Shown here: piece after piece, positions 1-9,700 of the stretch
Layout: every line of letters starts with the position of its first letter
How positions within the stretch are numbered: the first letter of the stretch is position 1
Assembly (NCBI GenBank): GCA_947652115.1
Contig: OX393561.1
Span: 45,632,263-45,696,262 of the forward strand
DNA from: Blastomussa wellsi
Taxonomy: Eukaryota; Cnidaria; Anthozoa; Scleractinia; Plerogyridae
DNA: 64,000 bases
Reading direction: 5' to 3'
Program-made: the position numbers and the translations under genes
Notes under the pieces: model-generated
Seen by the model: the letters and a program-made list of their open reading frames with translations, nothing else
The model's database searches: none
What the model was told of the DNA's origin: nothing

Positions 1-384
1 AACAATTTCTTATCAGAGCCCGAGAAAATGAATTTTAAAGATCACAAGCTGTAGGCAAAATCTAACGTGTAGCCATTTTGTAAAATCGTCTTTAGGCGAT
101 TCAGTGGAATTATAGTGGAACTTCGAAATTTGTTTTCGATGTTTGGTGTTGTTAGAAAAGATTTCTCTTCATAATATATTTGAAGTAGTAACACAAAAGC
201 TTGCAATAAGGTGTAAATAATTTTGGTACATAATTTTGTCCAATAAATGCTTGAAGTCCTAACGGATTCCGTACTTTCTTTACTGAAATGGGACCTAATC
301 TTAGCCGAAATGTTGAGAAGAATTTCTTTGAGCAACTGACAAGGAGTTCGCCTTTGAGGAAACAGCTTCGGTACATACTTTTTC

Positions 385-1090
385 TCTAATCTCAAAACTT
401 TGTACGTCTAAGGCTACAGGACTAGATAATATTTCAGATAAATTGTTAAGGAAGTGCCCTGATTAAATTGCAGAGTCTCTCACTTATTTATATTAAGTCT
501 GCTAGGGTGACCCCATTGTATAAAAATTCTGGAAAACGCAATAATCTTACAACCTATCGACCAATATCAGTAATCCCAGTTGTGGATAAAATAATTGAAC
601 GGGTAGTGTATGACCAGTTATACCACTATCTTACTAAAAACTGTATTATTTCTCGTTGTCAATCCGGATTTCGTTCTCTACACTCTATGGTTACTGCGTT
701 ACTCGAAGCTACGAATAGCTGGGCCATAGTTGTGGCAGTGGTCTCCCTGAAAAGCTTCAGAATCTCCAAACTCGTGTAGCCCTATTTTAATGTGTTTTAA
801 TGTGTATTTCTACAGTCGTTCAGCCGCTCGACTTTCGCCGTTCGAAAATTTTCATAAGCCGTTCATCCGTTCACGGAATCCGTTTCGCACGGCTTGTCTA
901 GCCGTTCATCATCCGTTCGCTTGGCGTTCGCTAGCCATTAGGAACGGCTAGCCGTTAGGAATGTTTTCGCGGGCACTGAATTGGCGTAAACTCAAATATC
1001 AGAAATTGGAATCAGCTGCTGTTATGATGTATAAATATTTACATGGGATGATCCTTGATAATCTGAGTTCTAGCTTTGTGTTTCGAAACG
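385..1090 (+). mobile_element. Decayed LINE (non-LTR retrotransposon) reverse transcriptase fragments
   Basis: Three pieces of a LINE ORF2 follow each other in order. Around 409-470 the reading KATGLDNIS precedes a stop. From about 508 the reading continues as VTPLYKNSGKRNNLTTYRPIS, the start of the reverse transcriptase domain, and runs to about 720. After an internal deletion, 735-775 gives the EKLQNLQTRVA motif that lies near the C-terminus of these proteins. From 961 the tail LNWRKLKYQKLESAAVMMYK resumes. The catalytic YADD block is missing, and stops and frame changes are present, so this is a dead copy. The family looks like the CR1/L2-type LINEs common in cnidarians; the exact clade is not resolved. 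Confidence 0.8.
800..960. repeat. CCGTTC-rich degenerate repeat block inside the LINE relic
   Basis: The hexamer CCGTTC, or one-base variants, recurs about ten times in 160 bp, and the block ends with the palindrome AACGGCTAGCCGTT (about 942-955). It interrupts the LINE tail: recognisable LINE protein lies on both sides. It therefore looks inserted or locally amplified after the LINE died. Confidence 0.5.
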
Positions 1091-1800
1091 ACATAATATC
1101 ATGCGAGACGACTGGGGACGAGTCAGATCAGGCGTTATTTTTTTCGCGGCGGAAGACGCAAAAGTATAAAGCACGAATAAAGAACGCCTGATCGTAGGTT
1201 ACACTTGGAAACCTATCAAAGTGCATAGCCTGCTGCGATATGGTATCAAGTTGCTTGCTCATACTTGCGCGACTTGCTTGCTCTGCTGCCACGTGCGAGA
1301 TGTCTCGCAAACCAACACTATCTAAATTTGGCAACGAAGTTCGCAACAAGACATAAATTTACCAAATTTTGTGGCAAAAACGCCAAAAAAGTTCACATGT
1401 CAGTACATGCAGCAAAGCGTTCGTTAAGCAACATGTTGCCTGTTCATGAGAAGTGTGTTCATGTTGTTGTAGCCGAAGGGAAGATCCTGGACTCAACGCC
1501 GAAAACCGAGAGTGACATGCCCTTAAGTAGTATTTTGGTTAATTTGCATTTGTTACCTTGATATTATGCTTGTCATTTGTATACAGATTAGCAAAATAAA
1601 AACGTTCTTAATCGACTCTCAGCCTGAGGATCTTTCTTAAAATTTTGGTTAATCTCAGCCTCGACGTTCTTATAAAAAACAAAAACAGAGTGTACCATTA
1701 TCGGTTTATCGATTGACTAGAGAGATTTCAAGGCGAAATAATGAAACCAACGTTCCTCGTCAATTGGGCACCTTGTTCCAAACATGTCAAAGGTTAAAAG
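1091..1800. other. Intergenic, no gene recognised
   Basis: No protein family is recognisable. A perfect 11-bp inverted pair, GATCAGGCGTT at 1126-1136 and its complement at 1183-1193, encloses a short purine-rich stretch. A reading frame of about 98 codons at 1265-1561 has no recognisable similarity and is not called as a gene. Confidence 0.5.
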
Positions 1801-1806
1801 CATACC

Positions 1807-1854
1807 GATTCGCCCCGACGAAGGGCTAACGCTCGAAACGTCAGCTCACGAATC
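1807..1854 (+). ncRNA. Degenerate hammerhead-ribozyme-like motif, probably of a Penelope-like element
   Basis: In order: GATTCG at 1807-1812, a CCGACGA box at 1815-1821, a four-base-pair stem II with a TAAC loop at 1823-1834, GAAAC at 1835-1839, GTC at 1840-1842, and CGAATC at 1849-1854, which pairs perfectly with the first segment. This is the order of a type I hammerhead with a minimal stem III, as known from Penelope-like retroelements. Two departures suggest decay. The core box has C where CUGANGA needs U, and an extra A sits before stem II. A catalytically inactive relic is the likeliest reading; chance similarity is not excluded. Confidence 0.35.
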
Positions 1855-1899
1855 TTTTTACGGCGGCCAATTCACATTATCAACCCAGTTGATTTGTAC

Positions 1900-2743
1900 C
1901 AAATTATAAAAGCATACCGGCTTATTAGTCACCAAGTTAATTTTCTTAACCCCTACGATTTAAAAGCAATTTTAACAACATTCTTTGTCAAGCAGTGTCG
2001 ACTAATGAAACCGCTTTGCTCGGATGTTTCACATTCAGCATTGAAACAAATCTGTTCCTGTTCCTTTATCACGTTAATTTTCCTTATTTTGAATTGTTAC
2101 CCCCTATTTTGCAATAAATTCCTTTATTGGGAGGTAATTTCCCCTACAATTATTCCGGTGTACCCTTGGAAAGGTAACCTAAATTGTATCATCTAAAATT
2201 GCAATGCCTAAACAGCAATCAAACGAAAAGGAAACAAAACCTGAACAATCAAAATTTAAGGTAGAACACCCGCAGCTCCCCATCCCTTCCCAAATCTGAA
2301 GGTGTTTTTGTTTTGTCAATTAGTTACTTTACTTTGACCTTTAATGACCTTCCTTGGGTATGGATAATCTCTAGAAACACACAGCAAGTACCCCTTGATG
2401 TCTTGAAGATTTCTTTAAGCATGAAAGCCATTGTTCCTAGAACACTTTTGAGAACAAACATTTGACTACATTCCCTCTTTTAATTTCTGTCAAAACACAC
2501 AGTGTTATCACAGTCTCACAGAGGGTCCAACAATTTGCATTCTACCAGTATTTTTTTTTTATTTACGTGGTTCGTTATTGAAACCACCTATTCCGGACCA
2601 ATAAGTGGGCTTTACATTGAGCTCTGACATCTTCAATCTTTAAGTAGTCAATCCCATTTCAAGACCCTTGCTTGGGCTGATGCGACTCAAGAAAATATTT
2701 CTTTGGTAATTTAAAATCTAGCCTTGCAAGGCACAGAACTTAC
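1900..2743. other. Intron or intergenic stretch left of the last SIAE exon seen
   Basis: AT-rich, with no recognisable coding, RNA or repeat structure beyond short homopolymers. The missing C-terminal SIAE exons were looked for on the minus strand and not found. Confidence 0.5.
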
Positions 2744-5700
2744 AAGTGTTGTACTCTGTCTCCAGTTATGTTACATTTCCGTAGAGCATCTGGAGAAGAC
2801 CAAGCCTCAACTGGAGTACCTCCCCAATCTGTTGAAATTAACCCAACAGGTCTCTTGAACTGGTCGTAAATGTTTTTACCATAAAACCAACACACCGCTG
2901 AGAAGTAATTCCAGGCACCACCATTGACAGTTTCTTGAGAAAGAATAAATAAAACAGTAACTGTTACAGTTGGTAGCGGAGCTCAGGCGGCCCAAAAGGC
3001 CGCCAAGCGGAGCCCCATACTCATATGGGAAAGAAAACGAAACCCATGAGTTGATATTCTCATGGTTATCATGGCTAGCGGTATTACTCGTGGGCGCGTA
3101 CGCACGGCGACGGCGACGGAGTCGCGCAACATGGCGGCCATAAATAGCCAGGCCTTGTCAGGGCCTTGTCAACACCTTGTCAGCCTTATCAGCTTACATC
3201 TTTGTTATTAGTAGGGCATCCATGTTATGGTCAATTGACAGCTGTCAAATAGAGGTATCCGCTGACCAGTATGACATGACCAGATCGCGGGCTCAGGTTA
3301 GAACTCATCGAGGCAACGTGAAGTTGACCGCTGACCAGGTATTGGTTTTCTTCATTGATCGCGGGCTCAGGTCCGATTTTACTTGAAAGGGCAGGAAGCA
3401 CTTACCAAACATAATTCTTACTATTTCTAAATGTCTTCATTTTTCTGATTATCCAAGATATTTGAAAGATATGTTTTGCTTGCGCTCTAGCACCTATTTT
3501 TTAAGAGGACACAAGATGCTGTTTGCCTAAACCATCAACCACTTCTTATGGTATCAATTCCTTAAGTCACTTGGCAGCAATATCCTGGAACTCTCTTCCT
3601 GACCATTACCGCACTATTTCGGATTTTACTTCTTTTCAACGCCTGATAACTACTGGGAACATATGATCTTGCACTTTCTACATCAAGATAATTAGCAAGT
3701 TAGTTGTCTAGGTAGTTAGTTGTTTTGTTTGTTATATAGAATTAACTTTTTATTATAATTAGTTATTAATGTAGATGGCTCAAAGATATTAGCACTTGAG
3801 TGCTACTCTGTAAATTCAAGGGTAAATAAATTTGATTGATTTTATTGACAAGATGAAAGGAAGTTGACAGACAAACTTAAGATAGAGTTTCTTACTAGAT
3901 GAAGCTACACTCCATTGTTGCTTGATTTGTTTCAGTTCATACAAGGGAGTGCTGGATTCTACTTGATCTGCCGTAAACAATCTGATGTCTGGGTAACTGT
4001 TAGCCTCTTCAGATGCCTCTGAAGCATTTACTGCCTAAATAGGATAAACACAATAAATTATTAAGTGCTGCAAGGTGATTTTATGAATTTATAACAATGA
4101 TGATAGATATTACAACGTATGTGCAAAATGAAGAAAATTGGTGAAACCATGGGGAGGAAACAGTGTAAAGTCTTTTGGACTCATGCAAACAGGAACTTAA
4201 CATAGTAGTGATTTCAGTGATAGTGATCTCACTGAGGTCAATGCTCTACTTAATCATGAAATTAGAAATAGAAGAGACCTTTTCAAAATAATTAACTTGG
4301 AAACGTAATCATCCCGAGGCCAATGTTCTCTTTCAAACATCAAAACATACATGTAGAAATAGAACAAGGATAACTACTCAACAGTGGATGCCGAATGTCC
4401 ATCACAGGTTAAATTCACTAGTATCCATTAATTTATACTCCAGGGTGGAGAGGTACTGTGAGAGTCAAAAGCCTTTCCCAGGAACACAAAGCAGTGATCG
4501 ATCCCAGCCAGGGTTCAAGCCCAGACTGCCAGTGCGGTAACCAATTCAGGCCAGCACTCCTCTTATATTACATATTTCTTGTAGGCTGTTTACATTTTCA
4601 TTATTGCTATTGATATTACCTGGCTTACTGTAAATTGCATATTACTCTGCCCACTGCAAACCCAAACATCACCAAACAAGACATCTTTCAGAGTTATAGT
4701 TTGTTCAGCATTATCCACAACAGAGGTAGCTGTTATGTTGTAAGGTCCCCCGGCACCTTGAGAGTCTAATGTGACCTTCCATACACCTGATCCCTCAGGA
4801 CCTACATGAATAATCAAAGCCTTTGTTGAGTTGTATGGCGTAACAAAATTCTTATCACTTATGTTCTACTTTTCCAACAAAATAGCATATGGAAACATTT
4901 CAAAAATTGTCCTCTTATAAACTCAACACAGACTCTATGGTTTTTGGTTAAAATATAATTTACATGAGTCAAAAAATTATGTAGACAAACTTTCAAATCT
5001 ACATGTACATAATATCCTTAAAAAAGAGGACATTTTCACTCAACATTATACACCTAAAGTTGTAACACTGGAATTTTACAGCTGCTGCACAAAAGTTATT
5101 ATTTCTAAACAATAAATTTTTCAGTTCTTTTCTTTTTCACAAAACATATGAAGAGATGGTAGAAAAAGTGATCTGGAAGAAGAGAAACTGGGGAAACAGA
5201 GCCATCATAGACCCTGCTGCCTAGTGGAGACATGAGATCATTCAACAATGCAATGAAAGGTTACCTCTAGTGACATGATGAAAGGATTTTGTCCTAAATT
5301 CTGGATCTGGTTTCAGGAGAAAGTGTGGCCTTAAGTGGTTAGAGTGCTGGACTTGTAATCCAGATCAGGGCCGAGTTGCTCGGTTTAAATTCTCCTCCCT
5401 TCCACAAGATGGATTTGCCTCTCCTCCACGCTTTGTAAATATACAACTGGTCGGCCTCCTGTCAGTTGGGAGTTCAGCCAATTTCTGTTTATTTACTTTG
5501 TTTGATTAGCATCTACAATTAGCACACTAGTGTTCTTGTCCCCAGACCCTATGATCCCTCTGGTCTGCGATCAAGACCTCTGGCTGGTTTCAATTTTTGA
5601 GAATGTGTAGAGTACTTCTGTAATTTTTGGCCAATAAGATGTGATAATAAGTCTGTGAATTTCCGGGGGGGGGGGGGGGCCGATATTAAAATGACAGGGT

Positions 5701-6239
5701 TGCTTTTGAAATGTTCCCCTGAAAGGTACCAGAATCTTGATTAGTGGGTGTGGTTATTATTGTTATCATCATGATCCCCATGCAAGGGGTCAAAACATGC
5801 ATAGGGAGAATTTATATGTTGATAACGGTTTCACGCTGTCACCCTACGTAGCAAGTGTTTGGTCGTTGGTAGAAATAAAGCAATGAGATGGGAACCACTT
5901 CGGAATGGGCGGGAGCCTGAAGTTAAAGTTACGGGAAGCGGGACGAATCCCCCTGTCCCCGTCCGTCTTAGGGAACGCTTGAAACGCAGGCTAGTTTTCA
6001 CAAAGCTCATCTAGCTAACCTTTCAATACTTCGGTGGTTTGGACTTCACTACCCAAATGAACGTCAACCTTTTGTCCTATTTCACCAAATCCCCATAACA
6101 TTGAGCTGAATGGCTTCATCTGAAGAACCATGTGGTCGCCATAAATGTTTGCAAAACGAAACACGCTTGCAGCCTCTACTCTTTCAGACAAAGTCACGTC
6201 CAACAGGAAGAATATAAAACACAGCTTTACCCCAAACAT
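2744..6239 (-). CDS. SIAE: Sialate O-acetylesterase, N-terminal exons (partial)
   Basis: The product would remove 9-O-acetyl groups from sialic acids in lysosomes or the secretory path. Four coding exons are read on the minus strand: 6239-6030 (tentative 3' end), 4820-4620, 4034-3896 and 2933-2744. Exon 1 starts at the first in-frame ATG and gives a hydrophobic signal peptide (FGVKLCFIFFLLDV) followed by FRFANIYGDHMVLQ, the family's N-terminal motif. Exon 2 ends with GDVWVCSGQSNMQ, which carries the nucleophile serine. Exon 4 reads WNYFSAVCWFYGK and GLISTDWGGTPVEAWSS, both typical. Exons 2 to 4 join in frame. Exon 1 to 2 joins in frame only with a weak donor (GAA|gtattg). About 246 residues are present, against roughly 520 for animal SIAE, so the C-terminal half with the rest of the catalytic site lies left of the window or is lost. 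Introns hold a LINE tail and a SINE. Confidence 0.9.
2970..3385. repeat. GC-rich hairpin and short direct repeats in SIAE intron 4
   Basis: A hairpin forms from AGGCGGCC / GGCCGCC around 2991-3005. Further on, the phrase CGCGGGCTCAGGT occurs twice (about 3287-3299 and 3360-3372). This 400-bp block is markedly more GC-rich than the AT-rich DNA around it, and it looks like an inserted non-autonomous repeat whose ends I could not define. Confidence 0.45.
3490..3845 (+). mobile_element. 3' end of a LINE
   Basis: The reading GINSLSHLAAISWNSLPDHY followed by RTISDFTSFQRL at about 3549-3650 is the typical C-terminal tail of cnidarian LINEs, including the WNSLP motif. It is followed by an AT-rich 3' UTR and a short TTGATTGATT repeat tail near 3832-3842. 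The copy is truncated at its 5' end and sits between SIAE exons 3 and 4, on the opposite strand to SIAE. Confidence 0.7.
5320..5560 (+). mobile_element. tRNA-derived SINE, diverged
   Basis: A tRNA-like head (AGTGGTTAGAGTGCTGGAC, then a poor B box near 5385) is followed by a body containing TACAACTGGTCGGCCTCCTG. The body matches the SINE at 32956, which has a much better preserved head. It lies in the first SIAE intron. Confidence 0.65.
5665..5679 (+). repeat. Poly-G tract (15 G)
   Basis: Uninterrupted run of G in SIAE intron 1. Such tracts are frequent assembly or polymerase error points. Confidence 0.9.
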
Positions 6240-6750
6240 TTTAACCAGTAGGAGGCCGCAGACATTTACGAAAAGTATTCTAAACTTCAAGAAAAAAACC
6301 GTCGAGACAAGTTTGTCACAAGCAACATCCAGAACCGCGCACAGATTGGGAACAACTCTTCGTCACGAATTTTTTATGGTTATAAAAATGTAATCTGAAA
6401 ATAATTAGCGCTTGAAATTTAGAATAAAATTTTAATGCTTTAAATTGGAAAACTTAAAGTTTTGACCTGATCCACAAGGAATGGGTATCGTCACCGTTTC
6501 GTGGAGCTAGACTTTTTCAAAGTCGTTCGCTTTTCATTTCACCCGTGACAGCATGTGCGTGACTGACGCTTCCCGTGTCCACGAATACGAGCTCAGCGGT
6601 CAATACCATTTTGAAATCCGGGAGTTTGATGTTGTTGAATTCGTTTCCAGGCAACACAATGACTTACTCCATGTTCTGTTGAAGTGGAACTCAACTGTGT
6701 TCTTGGTGAAAGTCTGCCAGTTTTGTAGCTAAAATCAGGGATCATTCAAC
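6240..6750. promoter_or_regulatory. Probable bidirectional promoter between SIAE and DRC4
   Basis: The two start codons face away from each other and are 511 bp apart. No other gene fits between them. The stretch holds the 5' UTRs of both genes and has no TATA box in an obvious place. Inferred from arrangement only. Confidence 0.55.
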
Positions 6751-9700
6751 ATGGTATGTGGCAATTACTTGCTCCTCTGTATAGTTAATACGATTAAGTT
6801 ACTATTTTAAAGATTTTTAAGAAAAAAATTTTATAATTCAGGTAGATCGATTATAAAAGCTTCGATATTTTTGTTCAATTCTGCAGAGATATAAAATCAA
6901 CGATATTTTTAGCAGTTATTCTTCAGTTCTATTGTAAGTCAGGCATGTACATGTACTAAGTCGCAGGAGATTTTTCATGTGTTCATATTTTTTTTCCCTG
7001 TATTACATAACTTACATTGAAAATTGCGTAGAGAACTTTGTGCTTCGTTCAATAAAATGTAAATGCTACCAATATTTTGTGTTGCTTCCTTCCCTGTCCC
7101 TGTGATCATGATAGCCACTGAAATCAGGCCATTATTCATACAATACGTTTGATGGAGATCCCAACCTCACGAGTGTGCATATGGCAAGTTACAGTTGTAA
7201 ATGGCCATATGCGAACAACACAAACAATCTCCAGTGATTACATGGAAGACAGTATTAAGTATCTTTCCTTTCAGGAAGACTCTGGCATACACGTACATGT
7301 TCACTCTCCAAAGGAGATTATTTCACAGTGCTTGTTTGCATGTATACATGTATTTTCCAGTTATGTATTGCATAGATATTTACCTGACTTGATTTCATTG
7401 TTTTGCTTTTACACTGCACGCACACTGCATACCGTGCTTGTTCAAAATATCAGGTGATTTCTAATTATTCTGCTTCAGCCACCAAAAAAGAAAAGTGGAA
7501 AAAAGAAGGGGAAAAAGAAGTCTGCAAAATCCAAAACGCCCACAATAGTGGATGGAATAAGCACTGAGGAAATGAGCAAAGAACAACTTGAGGAACACAT
7601 TGTGAGATTGCGAGAAGAGTTAGACAGAGAACGTGAAGAGCGTAACTATTTTCAACTAGAGAGAGATAAGGTGAACACTTTTTGGGAAATCACAAAACGG
7701 CAGCATGAAGAGAAGAAGGCAGAGCTTAGGAACAAAGACCGAGAAATGGAAGAGGCCGAAGAGAGACATCAGGTGGAAATTAAAGTATACAAACAGAAAG
7801 TGAAGCATTTGCTATATGAACACCAGAATAACATTGCTGAACTTAAGGCTGAAAGTAAGTTTAATACGAAAAAGTATTGGTATTGTGAAAATGAGTTAAA
7901 TTCATTAGACATATTTACAAATTTTAAAAATTAAGTGATAAGAATGGCCGATTCCCTCTATGAGATGTGCACACAGGGAATCATGGTAGTTGTATTTCAA
8001 CTTCATGCACAAAGTCTTGAAGATGCCATGTGTGCGATGAATCCCACTACCATGCACGTAACTCCCATTGAGGAAATCTGGCATTAAATTAAAATGTCAT
8101 AAACCTGTTATATAATTTTACCAATATTGTTTTCACCCTTTGATGAAGGCATTTAGTGTTTAGCATTTACCGGTAATATCATTTGCAGCATAATTTCATT
8201 TTGTCCTGAGTTAACTTTTGTCAAAATATACTGTGCCCAAAATAGGAGTTAGTTTTCCATTTTTTTTTTCTCAGTACTGATGACTTTAGTACTTAAAAAT
8301 TACAATTATACTTCTTTGAAGTCAAATCATAAAGAGCATGAAACTTGACATGGCAGCATTTATGATGCCTTTTTCTGTAAGGAATAGTGTAATTGAAAAC
8401 ATAGGACCCAAACAGCAGTCACTAAACTACAAAGGGAGCAACGTCTTAAAATGTATGTCCTTCTGTTATTGATGCTGAACATGTATGTTTATACTTAAAA
8501 AGGTGCTGTAGCTTTGAAGCTTGCTCAGGATGAACACAAAAATAATGAACAAGACCTAAGAAAGAACAAGAGGTCACTCAAGGTAAATTGTCCTTAATGA
8601 TTACTATTTTATTGTAGCACAACTAGTTACATGTATTTCTGAGAATTTTTCAGGTAACCATTAACCCTTACAGTAAATAATTATTTTATATTTTTATATT
8701 TTACTGGAATGTTTGCCTTACACTATTTTTCAATGATTATGAGTACCAGTTGAGTGATCTTCATACTTAAGACCTTTTTTTTATTTCAGGTGGAACTGAA
8801 AGAACAAGAACTTTCTCACGAAGATGTCGTTAAGAATCTCAAAAAGGTGAGCTTTTAAACTACATTGTAATGGTCACAAGGAATGCATGTATTAATGATA
8901 TACACATAATTTGTAGCAAAATGGAAGGCATGTACATATATCTTAGTTTGTCTCTCATTAACAGGGCCATGATGAGCATGTGACAAAGCTAAGACAAGAC
9001 TTTGAGAGACAAGTTAAAGGTGAGTACAGTTTGCAGGGCTGCAAATTATTTTTTCCCCATGCAAGGACATGTGTCAGACTAAGTCACCATTTTGATTGGA
9101 AAAAACAGCAGTGATGTTGGACATAAAGCATTGTCAAGTGAACGTAAAACATTGGTGTTTGCAGTGGAAGGCAATCTCGTCCCCAGAGCCCGCTTTTCTT
9201 TTGGTCAGCACCAAGAACACAGACTCTGGCCAGGAACGATACAATACAATACAAACTTTATTGACACTCCCTAAAAGGGCTTTTCAGTGACAATTAATAA
9301 TTACAGTAATAAAAATATTTAATATATAAAGCTAAAAATAATTACGAAAGTTACAACTAAGAAACTTTAAGAAAGTACGATAAAATGGGTGAGATAAAAA
9401 GAGATTAAAAACTAGGACCGAGGAGAAAGAAAAGCAGAAAATAATTTGGCCCTAAGTTTACGCTTAAAATTAGAAGAAGAATTACAAAGTTTAAGATCAT
9501 TGTCTAAACTGTTCCACAGGCTGACAGTACGATAATAAAAAGTTCTTTGTCCAGATTTAGTTTTGTATAATGGTATGTGCAACAGTTGGGAGCTTCTGGT
9601 CGTGCGACCACTAACATTACCGCGCGTTAGAAACTTCGAAGAAAGGTAAGTAGGAGCGGATCCAGTCATACATTTAAAAGCAAGCACGGCGTCACGGAAG

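Noticed and set aside
1265..1561. Open frame of 98 codons
   Set aside because: No recognisable domain, and composition like surrounding non-coding DNA.
7149..7457. Open frame of 102 codons in DRC4 intron 1
   Set aside because: No similarity recognised; it lies between well-supported exons and ends at the exon 2 acceptor region.
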